DNA from: Hibiscus mutabilis | Lineage: Eukaryota > Streptophyta > Magnoliopsida > Malvales > Malvaceae | Reading direction: 5' to 3' | Length of the DNA: 64,000 nucleotides | Assembly: GCA_019671005.1 (NCBI GenBank) | Contig: CM033726.1 | Span: 23,859,440 to 23,923,439 of the forward strand | Shown: positions 38,598 to 50,030 of the stretch, piece after piece | Layout of the letters: each line of letters starts with the position of its first letter | Position numbering within the stretch: the first letter of the stretch is position 1 | Notes under the pieces: generated by a model | Database searches by the model: none | Told to the model about the DNA's origin: nothing | The model's input: only the letters and a program-made list of their open reading frames with translations | Program-made: the position numbers and the translations under genes

Positions 38598-39446
38598 ATT
38601 GAAAGTTTTCTAATTGATGATAGCTCATGAATCAACACCTTTTTATTTATGTCATGAATATGCAATGCAAAGAAAAAATTGAAGACAACAACAAAAATCA
38701 GTTAGTACGCATGAAATAATTAGGCTGAAAATATAAACGATAATTGCTTAGAAGTAAGTCTATACAACCTACCTAAGCATACTTTTCTACCCGTACTTGT
38801 TTTTTGAAAAAAGGATCCTACCCAAACATGCTTTCTACCCACATACTTTGTTTTGCATAAATAAAATATAGACACGGTATCTACTTATTGCAAAATAAAC
38901 AAATAAATAAATACTGAAATTAAAGGGCATAATTGAAAGAGATTAAAGAAACTCCTTAACTCTCTCTACCATGCACCTATTGGGTGTCTCTCTAAACGGG
39001 CAGAGGTTCAGTATAGCTCTAGACAGGGTGGGCTCTTACGGCTCATTACATGTGGTTCGGTTCTAACAAAGGTACCCGAATTGTACATACTATCCTACTA
39101 AGGGTAGTAAGCACAGTTTAGGGGGATATATTTCCCTAGGTCTACATGGAGACGAAAGTCTCACAAAGACAAAGGGGCGCATATCCCGGAAGCGATCCAC
39201 TATCCTGCACGGAGGTGGTACCTCACGAAGGAGTAGCTTCTCACTTCCACTTAAAAGGGACGGAGCTCGGGTGCAGAGCTCATGATATGCAAAACCAGGA
39301 AAGTAGATTTTTAAAAAAAGAATTTTGTAAAAAAAACTTTAAAAATAATAAGAAGGGATCACAAAATAAATTAAACCGAATTTATAGTTTCCACTCGTTA
39401 AGACAAAAAAGTAATCAACCGGTGGCTCGACTCTCAAAAAAATGTT
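38598..39446 (-). other. 5' untranslated region of the 34-kb element
   Basis: No frame of interest. It lies between the primer site and the gag start; base composition shifts from AT-rich (38620-38960) to more balanced (38980-39300). Confidence 0.6.
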
Positions 39447-39463
39447 CCCCAGCGGAGTTGCCA
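39447..39463 (-). promoter_or_regulatory. Primer-binding site complementary to tRNA-Arg
   Basis: The minus strand reads TGGCAACTCCGCTGGGG, three bases from the 5' LTR. This pairs with the 3' end of plant tRNA-Arg(ACG), ...CCCCAGCGGAGTCGCCA, with one mismatch. Ogre/Tat elements are known to use tRNA-Arg. Confidence 0.85.
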
Positions 39464-39466
39464 AGC

Positions 39467-41499
39467 TGTAACAACGGCCTCGCGCCGTGACGGGTGCTTG
39501 ATGTGTTCTTATAAAAAATTGGTTTCGAATGGAGTCGCCACCAATCTTTTAATTTAGGTGTGATTGGAACACCTGAAAACCTGGATATTTTAATAAAACC
39601 TATTTTTACGACATTTTTTAAAAAAACGAGTTTTGGTCTGCAAAACTAGAAAAATAGGTTCGGAAGTCAGTTACGTGTGGGGAAGGATGAGCACCCCACA
39701 ACGCCCAAAATTGGCACCTAGTCGATTACTTAGTGTCTTAACGATGGAAATTAATAATTTGAATTTAATTTAAAATTTTTGATCCCGTTAAAATATTTTA
39801 AAAATATATATATATTTTTGTATGAAAGAAATTTACACCCCAACACTCGGGGCATAATTTCCTGTTAGATTCTCGAACGAAGGAATCTATTTTAAAAATT
39901 ATAATTTAAAATTTAAATGGTGTTTTGTAATAGAGATTAATGGAAAGCGGCACCTCTTACGTTCGAGGTACGTTTTTCACGAAAAACCCTAACAAAAGTT
40001 TAACTTTAAAACCGTTTAAAACGAATGAATATAAAATATATATATATTACATACATGCGACTATACAGTAATATGTATAAAACTATAAATGAGTAAATAA
40101 TAATAATAATAATAATGATAATAATAATAATAATGTACATATATTAAACTATATATATTATATAAATATATACATATAAAATAACATAGACATATATACG
40201 TAGCATTAATACTAATACTAATACATATAACGCAATGGGCCAAAATCAAATGAAAACAAATTTTAAAAACTGAAATAATAAAAACATAGCAAGAATTAGG
40301 GGATCAATATGAAGGCTTGTGAAACTGTCAGGGATTTTGGTAATAATTAAATGGGGAGGAGGTCCTTATTTGGTGATTTCTCCTTTTTTTTATAAAGCAC
40401 ATACTAAGATAAGAGAAAATGAAAACTTAGGGGTGAATTTGAAAGGAGTAAAAGCGAATGTAGGGATGAAATTGAAGTCTTATGGAAATATAAAGGACGA
40501 CAGAAAAAATAAAGAAAAAGCGGAAGTATTCATAATGAGATTTTCCCTTTTTTAGAGCTTGAAACAAACGACTGTAAAACATAAATGGAAAAACATTAAT
40601 CATTTCTAAAATTAAAAACAAATTTGATTACTTCTTCTCTCTAAAAATGCCGAACCAGGAGGGGTGGTTGGTGTTCGATCTTCGCTGCGTGTCGCAGCTT
40701 ACCGGCGCCGCCGCTTTCGGCGGCTAAAAACTTGAAAGGACGCACCTTTTTGAACCCGTTTGATGTGCTAATGCCGAATTCGAGGTCGGATTTTCAAAGC
40801 AAACCCCCTACTCGCGTAGATCTGAGATGGAAGAAGTAAAAGTAAGATTTTTTTACCTTTTAGATTCGATTCTTTTTTTTTGTTTTTTTCGTATTTTTGT
40901 TTCGAAAAGGCTCTTTTTATTTCTAAAAACTCCTATTTTTACATTGATTTCTTCTTTTTTTACATATTCGAACCCTTAACCCTTTATAGGGCTCTCAGAT
41001 TTGGTTCGACTTAACCCTTTATAGGGCTCTCAGATTTGGGTGAGGTGGAATGTATTGCACAGGTGGTGCATTGTGGCAATAAGTTTGGGCGGTGGAGGGT
41101 GACGAAGCAAGGGTGGCAGTGAGTTTGGGCGGTGACGTGGTGAAAGGTGGCAGAAGGGATAATGATGAGGATTTAGGGTTGTCGGTAGCAGCTTGGACTA
41201 GCCTGGGGGACAGCGGCGAAGCGGCTTGGCTTGGGTGAGTAACGGCGACAACTGCTAAAGTTAGGGTAGCTAGGGTTTTCTGTTTATCTTAGGTTTATGG
41301 GTTTTTTTGGGTCTGGTGGGCTTATTGGGTATAGTTTGGGTCTGGGTCTTTTTTATTTGGGTTGTAATTATATTTAATCTGGGTTTAAATATGATATTGG
41401 GCTATATATAGATATGGGTATTTGGGTTGTATATGTAGTAGGTTATACATTTGGGTAATTGGGTTTTATGCAAGGGCCTGGACAAAATGGGCATCTACA
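39467..41499 (-). mobile_element. 5' LTR of the 34-kb Tat/Ogre-like element
   Basis: 2033 bp, TGTAACAACGG to GCATCTACA. It is the partner of 7563-9590. It carries a local tandem duplication of AACCCTTTATAGGGCTCTCAG (near 40978 and 41010) not present in the left copy. Confidence 0.9.
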
Positions 41500-41504
41500 A
41501 TATC

Positions 41505-44155
41505 AAGATATGGTACCATTTAAGTTGTTCACAACCTCTTATGATGAAGTATGGTATGCTCCATCATTCATTTTCTTTTCATTTAGGTCGTTGGCTTTTC
41601 TCTCTTTTTTTTGAAAATTGTGGGATATATTTGGATTTTAGATTTAGCTGACTGGTTGAGTCGGTTCATTTTGGAAGTTTCCAATCAGTCTGCAATGCAT
41701 GTGCTTTGTTCATGTCCATGCTCACAATTCCGTTCCTCATTTTATTGTGTAAATCAATATGAAACTTTTTTTAGTAGAAAGATGATTACAATGTATTATC
41801 TGTTCATACATGTTGGTAATGCTCAAAGAGTGTAAGAGCACTTATCTACATGGATAAGAAACATCACTTGGTAAGGGTATATAAGGAGTTTTCCTTATCC
41901 TCCCTTAATGAAAGTGGTAAGATAACTCCCTCACACGCGCCACTGTTACTGTCGCCGCAGCCGGTCGAGTTGTGGTAACACGTGTCTTCGACATGTTCAC
42001 GCACGTTTCTTTTTTCTTGAACTTTTATTATTACAGTCTTTTTGACTAACAAGGGTATCTAATTTTATTGAATAAATAAATAAGAAATGTAACAAATTTA
42101 TAATCTTACAAAAGAAAAGTTTTAAAAAATAAAGTAGACTCTGTGTCGCTTACAACCAACTAAAAGCACAAACTCAAGTGATATCTATCTAGGGTGATAA
42201 AGATAAACACTATGAATACTAACATAAAAATAAATATAATAAAGACGGCACGTTAAAATTGTCTTTATCATAACTCAAGTGATATCTATCTAGGGTGATT
42301 GCAAGATCCTATTAATATGAGAAAACCAACTCAAGGTCTAAATTAAAGGTAGAATAACAAGATAACAAAATAGCATCAACTGGATAGACAATGTCAAATT
42401 CAACCTAAAAAAAAACGTGTTACAAGTACATGAAAAAAAAAATATTTTCGTGTTAGAGATTTACCAATCGACCAGTATTATTGGTGTTATCTTGATTTCT
42501 CATATTAAAATTGAAAAGAAATTCAATGACTGATTCACTGGCTAAGATTGGTGTTGACATTTCCTCGATGTTTCTAATATGGTAATAATGATCCTTTTTG
42601 TTGTATTTTTTTTAAATTAGGTCCCTTTTGTTGTATGATTTCTTGTTTGGATGCCTTTTTCTTATATTTTGTTTGTGTCCTTTGTGTCGGAAGGATTTTT
42701 GTAAGACTATCTTGCTGATTTTGGTATTTTTCTATAAAGTTATCTTTAATGAGAAAAAAGAATACAAGTTAAAAGAAAACATAACAAAGATTATAGTAAC
42801 AAAAACACATGTAACAGTCGCATGACTAAAAACTGAGGGTATCACTTTTTTTAATAAAAAAAGAATGGTCAACAGGTGGGTATCACCCTTTTTGAAAAAT
42901 AAGGAAACAAAATCTAAAAATAATATTAATAAACCTAACTTTCATTATTATAGTTGTTGTAACGTATGCTTGGCTATTGGTCAAAAATTATATTCTGATA
43001 ATAGAGTATATAAATAACATCATTGCTGATATAAAAAAATTGAAATGAATTTATCATGTAATATTTCTTTTGTTACAAGATATGAAATAACCTAATCATG
43101 ATTTTATTTTATTTTTAAATGCGATTCGATAAGATAAATATATGCGACCCTTGCTTTGCATAATTTTCCTTGCCAACAATTTTAGATGATAAACATTATA
43201 TATCACATTAGAAATAAAATAAAATACAAATATTAATACTTAAGATAATAATGCCATATTTTTCCAACTTAATGTGGTGGACATAATTTTTTAATAACTC
43301 AATGGTCTCAAATACCAACTCACAATTTAAAAATTATGTATCATAAGCTTTGAACGTTTTGTTTTAATATTTTAATTAGTTATATTCATGGTGTTTATAG
43401 AAACACTTAGAACCTATTGCTTTTTAAGATTTCATTACGTAGTAATCTTAATTTCACTGAAAATTATTTTATCATTATTTTTACTATAAAATATTAAATT
43501 GATTTTACGTAAAATACTTTAAGAAATATATAATAATTTTTAAGAATACTTTCATTAATCAACTCAGCAATATATGCATTGGGACGAACAAATATTATAA
43601 CTAAAATAACTTGTTAAAACTTTCATGGTATACAATATTTTTTTTCCTGCAATGTATTCTTTTTCTAATTGAAGGGAAAAAAGACTGCTCATATATATTA
43701 ATAACGGAACTGAGAAACTTAAATGGAAATATTTAAATAATATATATTTCATCCAAACAATCATAAACGGCATAAACTTGAATCACCCTTAATCATATCA
43801 AGGAGGTAAAGTCCAACACACCACCTAAGAAGACCGTGGCGAAATTTTGGGTAAGTGTTTGGAAGGCAACTTAAATTTCAAAAATTTGAAGGCTTAAATT
43901 AAAACTTTTAAAAATTTTGAGGGTTGAACTAAAATTTTTAATGATTTTGAGAGGTTTAATAACAACTTTTAAAAATTATGAAAAGTTGTTTAATTAAAAA
44001 TATTTTAAATTTTAAAGTTTAATATAAATTTTAAAAATCTTGAGGGGTCAAATTAAATTTTTAGAAAATTTTAAAGGCTAAATTTTAATCTCTCAACCAT
44101 CAAGACGGAGAACATGGTCTCAAATGTTTTATGTGTTTTATAAATTCTCATGCCA
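41505..44155. other. AT-rich host DNA between two insertions, no gene seen
   Basis: The first 147 bases extend an open frame from left of the 34-kb insertion. A 27-bp direct repeat (ACTCAAGTGATATCTATCTAGGGTGAT) occurs near 42173 and 42273. From 43870 to 44090 there are degenerate ~40-bp units of the form AAAAATTTTGAGGGTTAAATTAAA. I recognise no coding domain or RNA gene. Confidence 0.55.
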
Positions 44156-44160
44156 TACTA

Positions 44161-46950
44161 TGTAACGACGCGGATTTCTATAGTCAACAATGGACGTTAA
44201 ACCGGGTCTTAGACCGACGTGTCAGGCTGAGACGTTGGGCTATAATGGGCCTCCATATGTTGTTGGGTTTGTTTGGGGGTTTTGGGCTTTGCTTATGTTG
44301 GGTTTTGAGGAAGGGTAGTATGGTAAAATCATAAATGAGAGACAAAAGGCTGATGGCCTTGGTTATTTTCTGCAGAGGGAAGAGAGGGGTGAAGTCATCT
44401 TGTCCCCCATCTTCCTCCTTATCTCTTTCCTCTTCAAACTCTCTCCCAAACACAAAGAAAAAGATGGAAACTTGTTGTGGTAGAGTGTGAATCTCGGATT
44501 GGTCATCAAGGAAGACTTTATCAGCATCAAAGGAGCTAAGCATCATTGGATTTGGTAGAGGTTTAGTTGGAAGCTTGAACCAAGAAGAGAGGTGGTAAGA
44601 GCTTGGTGGGAGCTTCATTTCGGGTTTTGCTTGCTTAAGGTCAGTACATCTCTGACTCATACATTTCATGAGCCTCATAAGATGATTGCTTTGCCTGGTT
44701 ATGTTCATGAATAACAAAGTTAGGGTTCTTGAGCTTTAAAACCCTCTAATGGTAAATCAGGTTTTAGGAGTTGATAATGGGTAAAACTGGTAGGAAACCA
44801 CCTAATATACTCCAAATAACTTGTAGGAAAGAATTAGGACTTAACCATGGGGGTTAATGGTGGGATTGGGGTAATCCCGAGCTCTAGGTTTCAAAATTTG
44901 GGCTCGAGTACCGGTACGGGGTGGCTGCGTACCAATACTCCTTTGTATTTTGAGAGACGGTGTGTGAGGGGCGTATTGGTATGTCTCCCTGTGTATCAGT
45001 ACCCCTCACTCAAATGGAAATCCAATAGCGCTTAGGCGTACCGGTACGCAATGGGCGTATCGGAACGCACTGTTACATTGCCTGGGATAGGCTTAGCGTA
45101 CCGGTACACGAAGGTTGGAGTACCAGTACGGGATTAGATCGGTACGGGGCAATCCTAGTACCGACATTGAGTATGGATACGGGGTATGAGCATATCGGTA
45201 CAGCTTGTGGTCTAACTTTTTCGAACCTGGTACCGATACTCACCTTGGATTATCGATACTCGCTAGGCAATTTGCCCAAGAAAGTTGAGTTCGCGTTCGG
45301 GGGTTTATAATTCGTGGTAAAGGGTCCGATAGGCTCCTAAAGGTATAAAACAAACTCTAAAACTAAGAAATCGAGATTAACAACCCGTATGAGGATTATT
45401 GGCTAATGACTTGGTAATAGTTGGGGGAGTTGCTTGGATTGGTAATCCATAGGGATCCGTGGTGGATCAATTATTGCTACGGGGTAGCTAGGGGTCCTTG
45501 CTGTGTGCTGAAGGGAAGCCCATGTAGGCTGGTTACCGTGAGTAATGAAATAATCTAGTGAGAAAGGCGTAAACGGATCCTAAAGACATATATTATATAG
45601 TGTAACCAACGAGTCGTGCCTTGGGGCATTATTAGTGGTTGACTATATGCCTTTTATCTCTCGGTGAGATATGTTGATTCTCGGGGGAGCATGTGTTATC
45701 GTATGTGTCTTGGTTAAGAATTCGGATGTCCTAGAGTCAGTGCAAGGGCACTTAAATAAGGGGGTGGGTACTTCGGGCTATGTGATCGAGTACATCCGAC
45801 GTATCCAGGGGCTATGTGATCTGGATGCGGTCCGAAACCTATCCTTGGGCTATGTGATCAGGATATGGAAATACAACTCGAAGGGCTATGTGATCTCGAG
45901 TAACTCGATGGGTTATGCGATCTCGAGTATCCTGTTCGGCTATGTGATCTCAGAAAAGACTATTTATGGCTTATGTGATCCAAGTATGTCTAGGACGTAT
46001 CTGTGGCTATAGTGATCCGGATATGATCCTAACCCGACAGCTATATGATCACGGGTAACCCGACGGTTGTGTGAGTACGGGATAAATAGTAGGGCTACGT
46101 TGGCCATTAGTGAATGTATGTTATTTACGTTGTTGTATGGATAATAGATGTTGGCTATTTTACCCTTGGTGCTATATGATCAGGGTAGGGTTGTTACTCG
46201 ATGGGCTATGTGATCTCAAGTACGGGTTGTATTACCTTTGGGCTTTGTGATCAGGGTATGAGATGTAACTCGATGGGCTTAGTGATCTCGAGTATAGGCT
46301 AGATAACCCTGGGCTATGTGATCAGGGTATGGGACGTAATTCAGTGGTCAGTGTGATCTCGTGTACGGTAAGCCTGGATGGCTTGGTAAACTTCTTACAT
46401 AATAGTGGCTTCTTGAGACAATGGTAAGCTCTAGCTAGGATAGGCTAGAAGATGATCCTTAGATGTGGAGAAGTATTCCTGTGCACTATTGATTATATTA
46501 TCATGCATGCTTGTTTTATGATATTCATGAATTGCGGTAGAGTAGAAATGTACCACTGAACTTTGTTAGCTCAGCGTGCGGAATTGTGGTTTCTTCCGTG
46601 CGTAGGTTGACAGGTTGCGTTTGAGGAGCACATCGTTGAGGATTTTTCAGCATCAAGCCAATCTCAGAGTACGGTACTTGATGTTTAGTTTGGACTGGTT
46701 GTATTCATAGGACCTTACCACAGTCGAGTCTGTATTTTATTCTGATTTACAGTATTTGGTCAAACAGAGTATTTTAATTGAAACTTATGTTTTGTAAACC
46801 ATTTTTAATATCATTATCTATATGGATTTTATAGTAATGGATTATTCTGAAAATTCCTAACTTGTGGTTTAAAATGAGAAATTTTGATGGGTCGATTTTG
46901 GGTGACCTGAAAGTGATGCTCCAGATCCAGGACGGAACCAGGGTGTTACA
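44161..46950 (+). mobile_element. 5' LTR of the gag-only element
   Basis: 2790 bp. It contains GTACCGGTAC-type palindromes (44902-45265) and a degenerate array of GGGCTATGTGATC units (45776-46380). A 177-codon antisense frame (44717-44184) is present in both LTRs with the same frame but different residues; I do not treat it as a gene. Confidence 0.92.
45776..46380 (+). repeat. Degenerate array of GGGCTATGTGATC units in the LTR
   Basis: About fifteen units of roughly 30-50 bp, each with GGCTATGTGATC followed by AGG or TCGAGTA. The partner array lies at about 51557-52150. Confidence 0.85.
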
Positions 46951-46953
46951 TTT

Positions 46954-46967
46954 CGTATTAGAGCCTA
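46954..46967 (+). promoter_or_regulatory. Primer-binding site, initiator-Met type
   Basis: CGTATTAGAGCCTAGG just inside the 5' LTR resembles TGGTATCAGAGCC, the common initiator-tRNA-Met site, with two or three changes. Confidence 0.7.
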
Positions 46968-47006
46968 GGTTTAGTCGGTTCTAGGAAGCCCCAGGGTGTC
47001 GTAGAG

Positions 47007-48293
47007 GTCATGGTAAGGTGTCTAGTGAATACAAGTCCCTAAAGTTCAGTGTACTTTATAAGACCAAGAATCCTGATGTGCCACCTTGTTTGTTGTGTTT
47101 CAGAAAAAGTATCAATAGAAGGTGAAACCGGTAGTGGAGAGGTGTGTCACTTTCGTGACCTTACCTCTGCCCTCTTGCGTGTGGTACAAGCTATTCCGAA
47201 GTAATCTGATACGCCTCGCAAGACCCCTGTAGAGAGGCTTCATCATTTTGGACCTAAGAGTTTCGAAGGCTTGGGTGAGGATGACCCGATCAAGGCTGAC
47301 CAGTGGTTGTGGGACACACAGATAATCTTGAGACAGATGAAGAGAAGCCCGAAAGATGATCTCGATTGCATTGTTTCCCTTCTTAAGGGTAATGCACATG
47401 AGTGGTGAGAGACCATAGAGTTGGGTCTAAAGCCTACGCTCCTGACATGAGACATCTTTGTGGATGAGTTTCGGAAGAAGTACATCAGTGAAGTATATAT
47501 GGATGAGATGAGGGACCAGTTTCTGCATCTGGTTTAGGGTGATCGAACGGTGTTTGTTTATGAGCAAGAGTTTCTGCGTTTGAGCCGTTATGCCCTAGAG
47601 TTTGTTACGACGGAAGAGTTGAGGTGCAAGAGGTTCAGACAAGGCTTAAATGTTGACCTTTAGTTGCATGTGACAGCGGTTCCGCTTGGGACATTCTCCG
47701 AGTTAGCCAACAGTGCGAATGCAGTTGAACGGCTTCAGAGTTCAGCATCTAACCAGTTCGAGAATTTTAGAGGTCGTGATATGGAGGACCATGATGTCAT
47801 GAATCCTTCTTCTTATCTGCACAAGAAGTTTTATGTTTCGAGGAGTTCGAAGAGAGTTGCTTTAGACCAGCCGCTGAAAGTCAGCTCAAGATCTAGATTG
47901 AGGGTTCGTAGAGACTCTTTGATCCCTACTCCGGAAGGGAGTATTGATGAATCTGTAGGAGCATCGCTTCCACCAACTTGCGAGCATTGTGGTCGACATC
48001 ACCATGGAGTATGCTTTTTGCTTCGGAGGGTTTGTTATCGGTGTCGGGCACTAGGGCATATAGAAAAGGACTACACAGTCATGGATGAGGACTCACCGGT
48101 TCAGTCTCAGAGATTGGCTACTCCCCGACTTAATCAGAGTTTTGCTCAAATCGGAGCTAGGGCACCGTCAAGCTATCGAGGTAGAGGTCTTGTGAGATCC
48201 ACCGCCAGGGTTGGCGCGCGAGACGTTGCTAGGCAATTTGCAGCTCAGATTGAAGTTGACAACGTTGCGATCGAGGATATGTCAGGTAAATAA
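47007..48293 (+). pseudogene. Gag pseudogene of the gag-only element
   Basis: One frame runs from about 47223 to 48293. It includes FEGLGEDDPIKADQWLWDTQ and LKGNAHEW in the capsid, then FRKKYISEVYMDEMRDQFL and FLRLSRYALEFV. A knuckle region near 47976-48075 reads CEHCGRHHHGVC followed by CYRCRALGHIEKDY, where the last Cys is Tyr. Four in-frame stops lie at 47406, 47448, 47535 and 47661. In each the likely ancestral codon is TGG or CAG, so one C-to-T or G-to-A change explains it. After 47664 the frame is open for 209 codons. Confidence 0.88.
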
Positions 48294-50005
48294 GTTTTTG
48301 TTGGTTTTAGCTGTTGTGTTAGCTGTTTAGCTCTTCGGTTGTGTAATAGACCAGTTCTTGTGATATGCATCTCAGTAAATCTTGGGTTTATTGTTGCTTT
48401 AGATGGCAAATAGAATTGTATCCCTTGCTAGATAAAGTTTTATCGTAGGTGGTTGTTGAGAGGGCAAATGCGTCGTAGGTTGCGTATGGGAAGCGATGAA
48501 GTTTAGATTGCTTGAATATAGTTGTTAGTGTTGGTTGTATAGGATCTTAACCTCTCTAAGGTAGACGTTGTGCTCCGTAATGCTAGCTCAAGGAAGGTTC
48601 TACAGGTTGCAAGGTGTTTTTAGCTTGCGTTGTAGACATGAGGGTTAAGAGTTCCTAGTCTTAGTGTTGTGGGTGTTTTAAGGGTATGGAGGTACCCTTG
48701 GTGAGTGAGCAATCTTACCGGTTGATTGTGGTTTAGAACCGCGATAAAGGTAGGGTTGAGTTCGTTGTTAATGTCTATCGCTTCGTGGTATGGTACATAA
48801 CGAACTATTTGTTGGAGGCACACTTGTGCCAGCAACTAATTGGGTATCGATGCCAAGTGCTTTACCGAGATCGTGTCTGCGTATGAGTAGCTTGTATGGT
48901 GGCCTTGGATGTGTTAAGTCGTAGTACAATGGTGAAAGACTGATGATGGGTTTGTGAAATCGACGACCTTGTTTTGACCATAGAATGTGAGAGCGGTACC
49001 GTAGAAAAGGGGTAAATAAAGGTTGTGACGAACATGGTTGAGATCTTAAGGGCGAATCGTGAGGGTAGTTGCTTGGTTTGTGCACCTGTTGAGCTAGATT
49101 TTGTGGGGCAGAAGATTTCCCAATTGAGTTCAACCAAAGTTGTTATCGGTTAAGGTAAGCCGTCTGGAAGTTGTTAGAGTGTCGTAGCAGAAATAAGGAT
49201 CAATAGTTGCGTTCAGGGTAATCGGATGGTTACTATACAAAGAAATATTTTTAGGCGGACCAGTTGGCGATCTTTGAGAACAGTTATATGGCTTTCCACG
49301 TTCGATGGTTGGGACCGAGGTAAGGTTGAGGAAGAAGGTGTTAGACCCTGCAAGTAGAATAGCTAAGTTTTGGGTTGCTTGTGTGGGTTCCTAAGTGACA
49401 GTGGTCTTTACTTGGAACCTAGTGGTTGAAATTGAAAGTGGTTTTCGACCGTGTGAAAGAAAGTTTGGATAAAAAGAGGTTTTAAGTACCGACTTGGCGG
49501 GTTAAGTCTAGGGAAAAGAGTTGTCAGTTCAAGGAAGAATAATGATAATGATCGGTTGTGAGGGTTTTGCTTGTCCTTTAAGGATTTGATCGGATATGGT
49601 TGTTGGAAATGGTGCATTCCGACAATGGTTTGTGGATATGGTGCAGCATTTTAGGCGTAGATAAGCCCAAGTTAGGTTTTGGTTGCCGGATGCTAGTAGA
49701 AAGGATTGGTTAACCGAGATAGAATCCTTTAGAGGTGAGCCCTTTAAGTTGATGTTTGAGCAGTGCGGCTCGAGGTTGGTTATGTTACCATGCTTGGCGA
49801 TTCATCATAAGTGTCGTTGCTTGTTGAAAAAGGGGTCGTTGAAGATCTTAAGAGAAGCGTTGAGAGTGTGTGGTTTAGTGCTAGGGTTCTGTTTAAGGTG
49901 GGTTGAGGGAGAACTCTCCCTAATCAAGGTGATCTTGTTTGAATGGTAAAGTGGTTAGATCTGTTTGGGTTGCATATCTCCTTCATCCATCTAAATTTCA
50001 AGGAC
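48294..50005 (+). other. Internal region without pol in the gag-only element
   Basis: This 1.7 kb sits where protease, reverse transcriptase and integrase would be. No catalytic motif is visible in any frame. Either pol was replaced by unrelated sequence or it has decayed beyond sight. Confidence 0.6.
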
Positions 50006-50030
50006 GAAATTTTTTAAAGAAATGGCAAAT
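50001..50030 (+). promoter_or_regulatory. 3' junction / degenerate polypurine tract
   Basis: AGGACGAAATTTTTTAAAGA followed by AATGGCAAAT precedes the right LTR. The AGGACGAAATTT word is shared with the chromovirus 3' junctions above, but the purine run itself is interrupted. Confidence 0.65.

Larger units (their letters stand above)
7563..41499 (-). mobile_element. Large Tat/Ogre-like LTR retrotransposon, split by two nested elements
   Basis: Two related LTRs of about 2.03 kb (7563-9590 and 39467-41499) both run TGTAACAACGG to ATCTACA on the plus strand. They are flanked by a perfect 5-bp duplication ATATC (7558-7562, 41500-41504). Orientation is minus: a primer site complementary to plant tRNA-Arg lies inside the right LTR, and a purine-rich tract lies inside the left LTR. 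Removing the nested insertions leaves roughly 11.8 kb. A tRNA-Arg primer, a knuckle-type gag with the context PYPKWYD, and tandem repeats near the 3' LTR are all known traits of the Tat/Ogre lineage. I see no reverse transcriptase or integrase belonging to this element, so it was probably non-autonomous or has lost pol. Confidence 0.88.

Noticed and set aside
39447..39463. Possible tRNA-Arg gene end
   Set aside because: Only the 3' acceptor sequence is present, three bases from an LTR; it is the primer-binding site, not a tRNA gene.
41783..41806. 23-bp match (GATTACAATGTATTATCTGTTCA) to 53687-53709
   Set aside because: Too short, and the flanks differ; probably chance in AT-rich DNA.
44184..44717. 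177-codon antisense frame in the LTR, also present at 50054-50533
   Set aside because: It is present twice only because LTRs are duplicated; residues and length differ, there is no domain, and the plus strand looks like an untranslated leader.
45776..46380. CRISPR-like spaced repeats
   Set aside because: Units are degenerate with variable spacing and lie within an LTR of a plant retroelement.
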